NCBI GenBank assembly: GCA_947503895.1
Contig: CANNFT010000005.1
Location: forward strand, 418,697 to 482,696
Direction: 5' to 3'
Source of the DNA: an uncultured Saccharospirillaceae bacterium
GTDB taxonomy: Bacteria; Pseudomonadota; Gammaproteobacteria; Pseudomonadales; Oceanobacteraceae
DNA length: 64,000 bases
The translations under genes and the position numbers were made by a program. Below, in pieces: positions 36,381 to 46,414 of this stretch (positions are counted from its first letter, which is position 1; every line of letters starts with the position of its first letter). The notes below the pieces were generated by a model. That model ran no database searches. It was given only the letters and a program-made list of their open reading frames with translations, and was not told the DNA's origin.

Positions 36381-39300
36381 ATGATTCATCGAAACCCATT
36401 TCGGTTTTTTTATGTCATTTTTATGGCATGGCTTTTATCCGCCTGCCAGCTATCGGGCAATGATTCTAATAGCGATACAGCACAGGTGGATAAGCGATCA
36501 GGTTCACTGGAATTATCCATCGGCACGCTCATCCGCAATAAAACGCTTGAACCCAATGTCAGTTTGGACGTTGCGCAATATCAAATTACGGGCTTAGGAC
36601 CTGATGGCACCAGTTTCAGCACGGAACTCACTGGAAGCAATACCATTGCTGTGGATTTCTTACGCTTTGGCAACTGGAATATTATGGTCGAAGCGTTAAA
36701 CGACACCGGCTATATTTTTGCGCGTGGCTCGAGCACAGCCATGATTAATGTTGGCGAAACCACGGATATAAATATTGTTTTATCCATGCTGGAAGGCCCT
36801 GGGTCTTTAGATTTAAGTATTCAATGGTCCACAGAAGAAGTCCAATCGCCTGTGCTGTCTGGGTTCCTACGCTCGGATGGTGCCGCTGATATTCCAGTTG
36901 TGTTTCAAGGCGGTGCGCCCGCGCTGACGGATGAAACACGAACGGCATTATTGGATGGAAATGTCCCTGCAGGTTATTACACACTCATCGTCACCTTGTT
37001 CGATCAAGGTGCTGATGGCAATCAAACTCATTTGGCGATGGGTATTGCTGAAACGGTTCGCATCCTAGAAGGGCAAACCACCACCGGTGCGTATGTGATG
37101 GATGGTGTGCCGGGCTTAGGCAGCGTTGGATTAAACTTGAATGTGGACAGTGATGATCCCATTTTGTTGTCGTTTATTGATGCTGAAAATTACCCCCTAA
37201 CGTTTGATTTAAATGGCAATACTCAATTTACCGCTGGGGTTACCGTCGATGAAAACGATGAAGACGCGGGTAATATTTCTTATGTTTGGTTCATGAATGG
37301 CGAATTATTAGCGATAGACAATAGCTACACGTTTAATAGCCTGACTTCGCCTCAATCTTCCACGGTTAATGGTCGCTATCTGCCCGGACACTATCGAATT
37401 GATGTCGTAGCGCAAAATGTTGATGGGTCGCGCGCCGGTTCCAATACGTTTAGTTTTGAAGTCACAGGAAACCCCACAGAGATTCCTTTGCCGGTTACGT
37501 TTGGTGCGGTGGCAGGTCAAGTCGGCATGATGGAATCTATTGATGGTGATGCGCAATTTGTTCCTTTATTAGGGGCTCAGATATTGGTAGGAGGACGTAG
37601 TGCAGCGACGGACTTAAGCGGCAACTTCTCTGTTGATTTTGTTGCGGATGGCGAACAAGTGGTGCAAGTCGTCTTAGATGGATACTTCTCAACATTTAAG
37701 CCTGTTACGGTATTTGATCAAGCATTAACAAATACAGACACCATCATCCTGCGGGCGTCGGAAACGTTTTCCATTGATGCCAGCACGGGCGGCAGTATTT
37801 CGTTAGGGAGTGGTCAAGCGGGCGTGACATTTGGCGCGAACGTCATCGTCGATGAAAATGGCAATGCCTATAGCGGCACCATGAGTGTAAACGCGACGGC
37901 TGTTAACCCATTGAATAACGACTTTTTTGAAGCTTTCCCCGGTGATTTTGAGGGCTTAACGGAAGGTGGAGACGTGGTTGATATCATTTCGTTTGGCGCC
38001 ATTGCAGTTGAATTAAAAGATGCCAATGGCAATGACTTGGCCATCGCCGATGGCGAAAGCGCTGAAATTCGTATACCGGTAGAAGATCCTGTGAATGCAC
38101 CGCCGACATTGGCCCTTTGGTATTTAGATGAGAATACCGGTATGTGGACAGAAGAAGGTATTGCGACTCTCATTGGAAATGAATACGTTGGCAGTGTGAC
38201 GCATTTTAGTTGGTGGAACTTCGATTATCGACCCGCTGGTTTCAATGATGGATTTTATGCTCGTACCAATATCAGTGGCACGGTAGTGGATAACAATGGA
38301 AGCCCAATTGCAGATGCCCAGGTTATTTTATCCAGTGTTGCAGGGCTTAACTGGGCTACCACGGTTCAATCGGATGCTTCGGGTAATTTTGCAGCGACGG
38401 TGTACGTTGCTCGTAACCAACCGTCGCCTTACTATGCCGCATATGCGAGTAAAGATGCTTTGCGTAGCGTGCAAGTCCCGATTAGATTGATCGAAAATCA
38501 AAACGTCAGTGGTGTGCAAATCACGTTGGACGAACCAGAAATTCGTATGAGTCTTGAGGCTAGATTAAATGGCGTCGTACAAGGGCTTATCAACGATGGT
38601 CCCTTACTGCGGTTTGGTGAAAGTGATACAAGTGCCCAAATAGAAATTAGTAACGAAGTTATTAATGGTCTTTCTATTGCTTCCATTTCGATTAACAACA
38701 CCACCAACACCGCGTTTAATTTAATTAACAATAATGTGGATTTGATCAATCCATTAACGAATGAAAGGCGTGGTAACCTTAATCGTGGAGCATCACTGAC
38801 GTTTCTCGTTCAATACATTCGCCCTAATGATGGCTCGCAGTCCTTTGCAGATATCACCATCAATAGTAACGATGCGAAAAACCCTTCCATCACCATTCGG
38901 CTAGAGGCTGGAACCGATCGTTCAGCGCCTGTCTCACAATCAACCACGATTGATCACGCCGAAACACACAGTGGTTATGTGTTGCGAGATAACGCCGGTG
39001 CGTTAACCGCTATTAATACCAGTACCGACCAGTTCGTACCGATATTTGAAGGCACGCCCGATGCTTATCGAGTCATGTTTGGATTCGACGTCTCCTTTCT
39101 ACCGGATACATTATTAAACATTACTGCTGCACGTTTAATATTGAATACGGCTGATCATAATGGTTTAAATCTTTATCAAGGGCAGCAAGGCGCCAACCTA
39201 GCTACCTCAGACTTTGAGCCATTGGATTTAACGGCGTTGACGGATGTGGTGATACCCGCAGGGGCTGTAACCGTTGATTTGAATGCTGCAGGTGTGCAGA

Positions 39301-39428
39301 AAATATTTGATGTTATCCAGCAAAATTCAGCGGATAAAGTGATGCCATTCTTATTAATGAACACGGACGCTACGATTGGTACCGTGAATTTAATGTCAAT
39401 GCAATTGGAATTGGAATTTGAACTGTAA
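36381..39428 (+). CDS. Large multidomain lipoprotein
   Basis: A 1015-residue lipoprotein with lipobox LSAC (Cys about 22). The body is beta-rich and modular: repeated Ig/PKD-like segments, including an FSFEVTG-type domain end near 360. A carboxypeptidase-regulatory-like domain lies at about 375-460 (LLGAQILVGGRSAATDLSGNF). A second one lies at about 630-710 (ISGTVVDNNGSPIADAQVILSS). A C-terminal lectin-like or disaggregatase-type domain occupies about 850-1015. Many Asp/Asn-Gly turns could bind calcium. No enzyme motif. Surface adhesion or substrate binding is a guess. AAAGGAG ribosome site; a strong hairpin follows. Confidence 0.85.
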   Translation: MIHRNPFRFFYVIFMAWLLSACQLSGNDSNSDTAQVDKRSGSLELSIGTLIRNKTLEPNVSLDVAQYQITGLGPDGTSFSTELTGSNTIAVDFLRFGNWNIMVEALNDTGYIFARGSSTAMINVGETTDINIVLSMLEGPGSLDLSIQWSTEEVQSPVLSGFLRSDGAADIPVVFQGGAPALTDETRTALLDGNVPAGYYTLIVTLFDQGADGNQTHLAMGIAETVRILEGQTTTGAYVMDGVPGLGSVGLNLNVDSDDPILLSFIDAENYPLTFDLNGNTQFTAGVTVDENDEDAGNISYVWFMNGELLAIDNSYTFNSLTSPQSSTVNGRYLPGHYRIDVVAQNVDGSRAGSNTFSFEVTGNPTEIPLPVTFGAVAGQVGMMESIDGDAQFVPLLGAQILVGGRSAATDLSGNFSVDFVADGEQVVQVVLDGYFSTFKPVTVFDQALTNTDTIILRASETFSIDASTGGSISLGSGQAGVTFGANVIVDENGNAYSGTMSVNATAVNPLNNDFFEAFPGDFEGLTEGGDVVDIISFGAIAVELKDANGNDLAIADGESAEIRIPVEDPVNAPPTLALWYLDENTGMWTEEGIATLIGNEYVGSVTHFSWWNFDYRPAGFNDGFYARTNISGTVVDNNGSPIADAQVILSSVAGLNWATTVQSDASGNFAATVYVARNQPSPYYAAYASKDALRSVQVPIRLIENQNVSGVQITLDEPEIRMSLEARLNGVVQGLINDGPLLRFGESDTSAQIEISNEVINGLSIASISINNTTNTAFNLINNNVDLINPLTNERRGNLNRGASLTFLVQYIRPNDGSQSFADITINSNDAKNPSITIRLEAGTDRSAPVSQSTTIDHAETHSGYVLRDNAGALTAINTSTDQFVPIFEGTPDAYRVMFGFDVSFLPDTLLNITAARLILNTADHNGLNLYQGQQGANLATSDFEPLDLTALTDVVIPAGAVTVDLNAAGVQKIFDVIQQNSADKVMPFLLMNTDATIGTVNLMSMQLELEFEL

Positions 39429-39442
39429 CGTTTGTTGATGTG

Positions 39443-39478
39443 AACCAGCTAAAACGCGTTTCTGCGTTTTAGCTGGTT
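39443..39478. terminator. Hairpin between convergent genes
   Basis: A perfect 15-bp stem (39443-39457 with 39464-39478) with a 6-base loop and internal AAAA/TTTT. It lies between the convergent large lipoprotein and PLD-like genes and is probably the shared terminator. Confidence 0.7.
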
Positions 39479-39567
39479 GAATTGCAGGTAGCTGACTCAC
39501 TCGTTTTATTGAATGGACCCTTCGAAATACATGAACCCTTCTTATCGAGTGCTGATGTTTTTAAACA

Positions 39568-41211
39568 TTACAGATTGCAGATACCTTGGTTGTAATCGAC
39601 AACCGCAGCAGATTGTGAGTTAAACCACATCGGCGCTTGGTAGTCTTCATAAAACGTTTTAGCAGCGTCTACGTCCTCAACAATGTAACCAAAATCTTGT
39701 AGTGTCGCTGGGTATAGATTTTTAGACCCTACATAAAATGCTGCTTCATCGACGGCGATGACTTTAGCGTGATTGCCGATGCTGTTGCCATTGCTCCATG
39801 TGCCAACACCGCTAGCAATGCGTAGGGGTGCCAATTGCAAGTTTTGACAAATTTTAGCTTTGGCGTTGCTGCTTGATAAGTTGCCGCGAGATTTCACTTT
39901 GCGCACTAAAACATCTGTGATTTCTGACATCTCTTTCATATTGGAGTAGGGTGCAAGTGCTGACTGTTTGGCGCCTGGTGTACTCGTAACGATTTGAACT
40001 TTCACACCTTGAAGTAATTTATCGGCAAGTACATCAAACAAACGAGCATCGTAATAAGCGTTTGCGATCGGCGCCACGCAAGGTGCAATCAAATCCTGTT
40101 GAGAGATGAATACAGAAGACTGCGCGCTACGAATCAGTGTTCTCAAACCTTCTTCTTCTGGGTTCGCCACGGTGTAGCTTTTGTCGTTATTGTAATAGTC
40201 TTTGAATAACCATGAACAAGCCGCTGAGCTGTCATTGGCTTTTGAGAGGCCGCCACTATCGCCGCCCGGCACGTCCATTCCGAACCCTAAGCCGCCCAAT
40301 GCCATGACGGTGGCACTGCCTGCAGAAGCATTCGAAAAGGTGCTGTGTGTTTTAGGACAAGCATTACCCATTGCCGGTGTGCGTTCAATGTCGACATAAA
40401 ATGTATCGTTAACAATGCCTGAGCTCCACGTACACGCAAAGTCCCACAGTAAGTCAGCAAATGCATGGGCAGATTCCGCTGCTGGCCCGATCAAACGCAT
40501 CGACACGTCACTGATCGGATTGGCAACGTCGCCATAGGCACCTTCCCAAAGGTTATGGCCACCGACAATGGAAGTCCGGCTATCCACGGCAATAATTTTT
40601 GAGTGGTTCCATGAATACAACCAGCTGGTTTCGACACCGGCCACAATAATGTTGGCATCGTTGTACTGAGCCCCTAGATCGCTTTTTAAGCGAGATACAT
40701 AAGCCGCGGCGCTTTCGGTAACGGGTGAGCTAAAGTTGCCCATGCCCGGTGGCGTCCCGCCCATAATACGGATCGTTAAGTCAGGATGGCTTTTCAATGC
40801 CTCAGAAATGCCATCGACAATGGCTTTTTGGAAAATGCCATCTGGGTAGGTGACCAAAGTGGTGATGTCCACCCATTGTGTAGCGGCTGCGATGTCACGG
40901 TAAATCGTGTCAGCAAGGGTTTGTACCCCCGATGCTTGCTGGCATTGTGCATCGCCCCAACAATCTGGTGTTTGCAATAACCAATTACTTTTATACGGGC
41001 CATAGCCAGCAATATCATTTCCGGATGTACGCTGCCAGACTTTGCCTTCAGAGCCGGGTGCTAAATCGCGTAACGCATTTTCAACCGCATCAATATGAGG
41101 CGTTGCGGCCATAGCTTGGCTGGCGAGAAGTGTTGTTGCCAGCCATGTCGATGCCATTAGCTTCGATATCTGAGTGGCTTGGGAAAGCGGTTTGGTGATG
41201 AATGATTTCAT
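39568..41211 (-). CDS. Secreted phospholipase-D-like protein
   Basis: A 547-residue exported protein with two HKD motifs, the PLD-superfamily active site: NHSKIIAVDSRTSIVGG in the first half and NHAKVIAVDEAAFYVGS near the C-terminus (HxK and D in each). The signal peptide ends near AMA-A. Several Cys (TPDCWGDAQC, DFACTW, AACSW) could form disulfides outside the cytoplasm. ATG 41211 is preferred as it gives a clean signal peptide; the frame extends 20 codons upstream. A phosphodiesterase acting on phospholipid or another phosphodiester is likely; the exact substrate is unknown. Confidence 0.88.
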   Translation of the reverse strand: MKSFITKPLSQATQISKLMASTWLATTLLASQAMAATPHIDAVENALRDLAPGSEGKVWQRTSGNDIAGYGPYKSNWLLQTPDCWGDAQCQQASGVQTLADTIYRDIAAATQWVDITTLVTYPDGIFQKAIVDGISEALKSHPDLTIRIMGGTPPGMGNFSSPVTESAAAYVSRLKSDLGAQYNDANIIVAGVETSWLYSWNHSKIIAVDSRTSIVGGHNLWEGAYGDVANPISDVSMRLIGPAAESAHAFADLLWDFACTWSSGIVNDTFYVDIERTPAMGNACPKTHSTFSNASAGSATVMALGGLGFGMDVPGGDSGGLSKANDSSAACSWLFKDYYNNDKSYTVANPEEEGLRTLIRSAQSSVFISQQDLIAPCVAPIANAYYDARLFDVLADKLLQGVKVQIVTSTPGAKQSALAPYSNMKEMSEITDVLVRKVKSRGNLSSSNAKAKICQNLQLAPLRIASGVGTWSNGNSIGNHAKVIAVDEAAFYVGSKNLYPATLQDFGYIVEDVDAAKTFYEDYQAPMWFNSQSAAVVDYNQGICNL

Positions 41212-41356
41212 AGAAAGGGTGCAACCTCTTAGTACCATCATTATTGTGTTTTTATTAAATTGAACGTTCAATCAATTTAAAATGGTACGCGAGTATAAGG
41301 TTTAAACTTAAGCCGTTGCAATATATTGCGATCGCTCATGGCAAAATGGACTGGAT

Positions 41357-42169
41357 TTATTGATATTGCTTGAGATATTCACGCAAATTAGGTGGGGTGT
41401 TTCGTAAAAGGTGGTCTTCCTCCTTCCAGTATCGAAACGTAAATAGGTTGAGGAAAACGTATTTTTTGGAATCGTTTTTCCAATTCTCATGGAACCACAT
41501 CATGTGTTCTGCCATCACTTTTTTATGAGATTGATGGCGTGGATGCAACATTAAGTACATGTATCCAAACGACACTTGGCTAATCGTATTAAAACGTTGC
41601 CTCACGGGTTCCATTAACAATTGAAAATCACTTGAAGACAAAATGACCAGTGCTGTTTTGTTGGAAAGTGCTTGCATCATGGCTTGATCGACACTGCGCA
41701 TCGCCTCGTGCTGCAATCGCTTACCGGGTAATGATTCCTGTATATAAAATTCTGCCTGAATATCATCCCGCGCAAAATAAACGCTTGGCCGCTGTGCGGT
41801 GGTAGAGACGTGGACATCAGCCAAAGTGCGAAAAGAAAGCGATGAAATTTGCAGTTGCAGGCCTTCCTGACTGACCAAAAGTGGAATGTATCCTTGTTGT
41901 TTCAGCAGCGATGCATAAGCGGCATCCACATAGACTAAATCCAGCTCGCCTTCTCTAGCGAGAGCAATGAAATCTACTCGATTGGAAGCATGCACAAATC
42001 GACTATCGGGTCGAGTTTGCTGCAGGTAATCGAGCAGAGGGAGTAATTCCTTTATGACGATATTGGAAGGAACAAACGGAGGCATGGCGACGCCCATTCC
42101 GTGCCCGATCACGCTGAATGCGAGCAAGAATAAGCCAGTGACGATGCGCTGAGTGAGACGATTAAGCAT
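41357..42169 (-). CDS. Periplasmic solute-binding-type protein (PhnD/TauA-like)
   Basis: A 270-residue exported protein. After the signal peptide (VTGLFLLAFSVIGHGMG) the fold looks like a type II periplasmic binding protein: VIKELLPLLDYL, REGELDLVYVDAAYASLLKQQGY, and later ALVILSSSDFQLLM. Such proteins either feed an ABC transporter or act as stand-alone sensors; no transporter gene is nearby. ATG 42169 is chosen because AGAG lies upstream and a signal peptide follows. It is divergent from the globin-coupled cyclase, suggesting a shared signalling role (inference). Confidence 0.7.
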   Translation of the reverse strand: MLNRLTQRIVTGLFLLAFSVIGHGMGVAMPPFVPSNIVIKELLPLLDYLQQTRPDSRFVHASNRVDFIALAREGELDLVYVDAAYASLLKQQGYIPLLVSQEGLQLQISSLSFRTLADVHVSTTAQRPSVYFARDDIQAEFYIQESLPGKRLQHEAMRSVDQAMMQALSNKTALVILSSSDFQLLMEPVRQRFNTISQVSFGYMYLMLHPRHQSHKKVMAEHMMWFHENWKNDSKKYVFLNLFTFRYWKEEDHLLRNTPPNLREYLKQYQ

Positions 42170-42445
42170 GTGATCTCTACACAGTAAAAAGACAAATAAC
42201 GCCTGAAAACGCGTCAATATATACCTTTAACGTCTGAATACCATTGATTTATCGATGACTGACGTCGGATACCATAAAAATATCACTATTTTCACGATTT
42301 AAGGATAGCTTAGCCACCACAATTAAAGCATCTACCTCAACTCAGGCTAGACTAAATTTAATTAACCCCATCATTGATAAGTCTAACGATAAAGTATGAC
42401 TCGTCTTACGGTCGCGTATCGAAGGCCATAGGAATCGCAGGGTAT

Positions 42446-43555
42446 ATGAAAAGGACGGACCAAACTTTACTCGAACAAATGCGCATTAACGAAATGGAAA
42501 TTCGTGGGCGTATGGATTTGCTTGAAATATCCACAGAAGAGTTGGACTTCTTACATCGGCAGCAAGTGGTCATATCAGACAAGATAGATGAAATAGTCGA
42601 TGAGTTTTATCAGGTTCAAACGGGCATCAGCGAAATTTCATTATTAATCGGTGATGCGGATACTTTGCAACGTTTGAAGGCAGCTCAACGTCGTTATATA
42701 TCCGATCTATTTGCGGGTCATTATGATGAAGAATATGTTAACAATCGTCTGCGAATCGGAATGGTCCATAAACGAATTGGAGTGGAACCCAAATTATATC
42801 TTTCTGCTGTGCGTGTCTTAAAGGAAATCATTGCCAATAAATTGAGGGATGCCATACATAATGAGGATGTCACTACCAAGACTTTGATCATTTTAGACAA
42901 ACTTTTTTACTTTGATGTGACGTTGGTATTCGATACCTACATTGTCAGTTTGGTTGAAGCGATTGAGAATGAAAAGAAACGCACTGAAACCTATGCCAAG
43001 AGTCTAGAAGAGAAAGTACTAGAGCGCACTCATCAGCTTGAAACTCAAGTCAAAATGGATTCACTGACGAATATTTATAATCAGCGGGCCATGCAAGAGT
43101 TTTTGCGAAGAGAGCTTTTGTTATCCAAGCGCAATCAAACGCATTTATCAATTTTGTATATCGATGTCGATGACTTTAAACACATTAATGATCAATTTGG
43201 TCATGTAAAAGGAGATGAGGTCTTAAAAAATTTGGCATTGAGTTTAATCAAGTCAATTCGAGGCACCGATGTTCCTTGTCGATATGGTGGCGACGAATTT
43301 TGTATCATTTTACCGAATTGTGCTAAAGAAGAGGCATTGCGTGTGGCAGAAGCGATTGAAAAAGATTTCAGTCGTCGTCAGCCTGACGTTAGCATCAGTA
43401 TTGGTGTCGCTGAAAATGGTCCGACCAAGTACCTCGACGAAGACGGCATTATTCGAGCCGCTGATGCGAGTATGTATGATATGAAAAATAAGAAAAAAGA
43501 ATCTAAAACTGAAAAAATTGTTAAATCTGTGAGCCAATCTCTGGGTAAGTCTTAA
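42446..43555 (+). CDS. Globin-coupled diguanylate cyclase
   Basis: A 369-residue haem-based sensor. Residues about 1-160 form a sensor-globin domain with the proximal haem His at 108 (MVHKRIGVEPKLYL). A middle helical linker follows, ending in the coiled coil EEKVLERTHQLE. The GGDEF cyclase domain starts near 205: intact GGDEF at 281-285, and the product-inhibition I-site RGTD at 272-275. It should make c-di-GMP in response to O2 (or NO/CO) binding. ATG 42446 is preferred (AGGG upstream); a TTG 24 codons earlier gives a longer version. Cytoplasmic. Confidence 0.95.
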   Translation: MKRTDQTLLEQMRINEMEIRGRMDLLEISTEELDFLHRQQVVISDKIDEIVDEFYQVQTGISEISLLIGDADTLQRLKAAQRRYISDLFAGHYDEEYVNNRLRIGMVHKRIGVEPKLYLSAVRVLKEIIANKLRDAIHNEDVTTKTLIILDKLFYFDVTLVFDTYIVSLVEAIENEKKRTETYAKSLEEKVLERTHQLETQVKMDSLTNIYNQRAMQEFLRRELLLSKRNQTHLSILYIDVDDFKHINDQFGHVKGDEVLKNLALSLIKSIRGTDVPCRYGGDEFCIILPNCAKEEALRVAEAIEKDFSRRQPDVSISIGVAENGPTKYLDEDGIIRAADASMYDMKNKKKESKTEKIVKSVSQSLGKS

Positions 43556-43603
43556 TCGGTATGGGCTGCTGCCTGCGCAACAACCCATCGAGCCAGACAA
43601 TCG

Positions 43604-45748
43604 TTATTTCACGCTAAACGTGCGACTCTTACCTGTATAACTTTTTAAGCTGCCACCCCAACCACTTTTCCAGTGACCTTTATGCTTTAAACGATAGTTG
43701 CCGCTGGGCGCGTCTGAGGGAATAGTCCACTCAAGTTGCGCGTATGAGCAAGCTAAACAATCGGCATCGGTGTCCCTAATCCAGCGGAATCGAGTACTGA
43801 TGTCATTTTCGGTGTAAACCGTCACCCAGTTTCCATTTACTTTGCGTTGCACTTCCATAAAAGCATCCATGGTACGGTAATGGTTTTGTGGATGTCCGGA
43901 GCGGAATTTAACGATAGCGGTTTGCCCTTTGTTGTAACTCGATGCTGTGTTTTTCTTTACCCCACCGAATGATTCCCATAAGCGCTTATCGTCGTATACC
44001 ACGCCTATGGTATTCACGAGTTGATCGTTAGACCAATCCAACGGTGCAGGGCCGGGTACGACAGAGCTGCCCGCCAACATTGATTCCGCCTGTAGAGAAT
44101 AAATTTGTCGGTAAGCTGCGAGGCTATTGGGGCCATACAATGTGTGTCCGCCCGCATAATGCTGCACATTAAACTCCTCCGGCGTGGTGATATAGCCGCC
44201 ATAAGCATTAGCCAAGCCGGCGATGATCACTTGCTCGACACCACGAGCAGACATGTGATTCAGTAAATCCGCTTTTAAACGGCGACCGGCCATTGTGGTT
44301 ATTTCGCCCGGAACCCCCACCAATAAAACTTTGCCTAATTGAAACATCTGGAACGGCAAGGTATCGGTGTACAAATGAATGTTGTTTGAAAGTTTGGTGT
44401 TTAAAAAAGTGGGTTTCGGGTATTGGCATTCGTGATGTTGCGTATCACCGGCAGAACCAAATAAGTTTGTCGCATTTGATAACGCATCCATTATGCCCAG
44501 CAAGGGATAACCAGCAAAAACATTGCCCAGTAACGTTTCGTTTGCGTTCCAAAAAGTGCCTTCGTTGTCTTGCGTCATTCCCTCTTGAATGCCGTCTATG
44601 TGCATGGGGCCGTCCCAACCGGCACCCGCAGTCATGGACCAACCCAGTGTGCCTTCGCATACCGTCTGCGAGCCATTGCCGGTGTACTGACCGCTGACTT
44701 CGTAGCCTGGCAATGTGACATATTGAAAACGGTAATCCAGCGTGTTGGCTAAGGATTCCTGCGCACTGTGATAAAGGGACCAAGCTTTATTAAATTGCAG
44801 GTTGGCAGAACGTAAAATATTTTTTTCGGTTGAAGACTCGCAGCCATTTTCGGGGCCGCAAACATTCGGTGAAACATCTCCTTCATCGCTATTAGCAAAC
44901 GCTGCGACAAAGCCTGTGGTGAGCGGAGGCTGAGTGCCTTTTTCAGTTTCAAATAGCTGGCTCGCGACGCCTTTATTATCACCACTGATGTACCGATGAG
45001 TTTGCGGCGCAGAAACATTATGCACCGCAAACCAGTTGACCATACCAACTTCCTGTCCATTATCCTTAACCAGTTTTAAAACGGTCATCGTGTCATTGAC
45101 GTTTGTTGGGTAGTCAGCAGCATCGGGGTTTAAATGATAAGCTTCAGTATTTCGGTTAACGCTTGCGCCGGTCAGTTGGCCCTGCGCGATTTTTATATCC
45201 CCTTCTGATTGACTGTTAAATGCGCTGACGATGGACTGATAAATCCCTTCTACGATCGTACTGTGATTTTTTCCATCATAGCCGAGTGCACTCATATTCA
45301 GCATGACATTATGATCAAAGCCACCAGGGCCAACATGAGTATGTGTCGCGGTGAGCATGACATTATTTTTATTTAGATAGGGCGCTAATGCACCATTGGC
45401 GGCGATCTTTTCCATCACGCCTTGATGCACACCCTGTGGAATACTCATAAGGTCAGCGCTCACAAACACGACATAATCCTGCGTACCGGCTTTCCCCATA
45501 GTGAAGGCGCGAGACCATAGTCGAGTATCAATACCTTGTGTGGTTTGAGCGGTACTGCCATAACCCACCATGCCTCGATCGGCGGCGGGGCCTGTGATGT
45601 CGTAGATGCCACTACCGACTATCCAGTCACCTGCATGAGCTGAAAACGAAGAGAGAGCGGCTGATGTCGCGAGAACACCGAGTGCCGCTATCGGTTTAAT
45701 CGGGCGAAGCATTCGATCAAAAGGACGTGGCGAGAGTAAGCGAGTCAT
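43604..45748 (-). CDS. Neutral/alkaline ceramidase
   Basis: A 714-residue secreted amidase that cleaves the N-acyl bond of ceramide to release sphingosine and a fatty acid. The signal peptide ends near AHA-G. Family landmarks are the N-terminal GIYDITGPAADRGMVGYG, the zinc-site ATHTHVGPGGF, NWFAVHN and ISGDNKG, and the active-Ser motif NSDEGDVSPN. A C-terminal Ig-like domain ends in GNYRLKHKG. ATG 45748 follows GGAGG; the frame extends 13 codons upstream. Bacteria rarely make sphingolipids, so it probably acts on eukaryotic lipids. Confidence 0.93.
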   Translation of the reverse strand: MTRLLSPRPFDRMLRPIKPIAALGVLATSAALSSFSAHAGDWIVGSGIYDITGPAADRGMVGYGSTAQTTQGIDTRLWSRAFTMGKAGTQDYVVFVSADLMSIPQGVHQGVMEKIAANGALAPYLNKNNVMLTATHTHVGPGGFDHNVMLNMSALGYDGKNHSTIVEGIYQSIVSAFNSQSEGDIKIAQGQLTGASVNRNTEAYHLNPDAADYPTNVNDTMTVLKLVKDNGQEVGMVNWFAVHNVSAPQTHRYISGDNKGVASQLFETEKGTQPPLTTGFVAAFANSDEGDVSPNVCGPENGCESSTEKNILRSANLQFNKAWSLYHSAQESLANTLDYRFQYVTLPGYEVSGQYTGNGSQTVCEGTLGWSMTAGAGWDGPMHIDGIQEGMTQDNEGTFWNANETLLGNVFAGYPLLGIMDALSNATNLFGSAGDTQHHECQYPKPTFLNTKLSNNIHLYTDTLPFQMFQLGKVLLVGVPGEITTMAGRRLKADLLNHMSARGVEQVIIAGLANAYGGYITTPEEFNVQHYAGGHTLYGPNSLAAYRQIYSLQAESMLAGSSVVPGPAPLDWSNDQLVNTIGVVYDDKRLWESFGGVKKNTASSYNKGQTAIVKFRSGHPQNHYRTMDAFMEVQRKVNGNWVTVYTENDISTRFRWIRDTDADCLACSYAQLEWTIPSDAPSGNYRLKHKGHWKSGWGGSLKSYTGKSRTFSVK

Positions 45749-46414
45749 TGGGCCTCCGAGGCTCGTCATCTGGGGTGCGAAGCACAAGCTAGTTATGATT
45801 ATTTTTTGTGCGTGCCTGGTGTTTTACTATGACTAAAAAACAATCGCTTATAGTAAATTTTGCCTACGCAATGACGTCGACGTGTCGATGTCACCCAATG
45901 CTTGAAGGTAAAAAGGAGGTGAGTCGCAATATCAGCTGCTTGATTCAAGAATTGGGACAGGCCACTCGGGCGATCAATGGAGAGAGTCGAGTCTGCTACT
46001 GGAAGTAACAGAAAAAACAGTGGCAGCAGATGTGTCAGGATGAACGCAGAATTGTCTAAGACCAGACAGGCCTAGAAGTCGAAGCTGGCTTAAATAAGCT
46101 AAAACGAGATAACCGTTTGTGCACGACACGCCATGCTGGTTGGGTGCATTTGCAAAAATAAGCCGATTACCCAAAGCTTCCCATGAGCCAAGTCGAGGGA
46201 TTGCCCCTAAGGGGCGGATAAATCATGATACGATCTGGGATATCGACAGTGCTTATCGGGTCAAATATGCCCATAATGACCTTATTGTGCCGGTTACCCA
46301 AAGGCAGGTGTTTAAACATCTACCCATAGAGGTTAGTGGTGGTAGAATGACGCCACTTCGATCCATTAAGTGTCAGAAGATGAATATCAATAGCAGTATC
46401 GAATTAAGGAAACC
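45749..46414. other. 666-bp stretch without a convincing gene
   Basis: Lies between divergent ceramidase and RIO1 genes and should hold both promoters. The only frames are short and lack family features. A textbook Shine-Dalgarno-like AAAAAGGAGGTGA at about 45911 is not followed at the right distance by a start codon. A short cccc/gggg palindrome sits near 46208. Confidence 0.6.

Noticed and set aside
45905..45920. Textbook Shine-Dalgarno AAGGAGGTGA
   Set aside because: No ATG, GTG or TTG lies 5-10 bases downstream opening a sensible frame.
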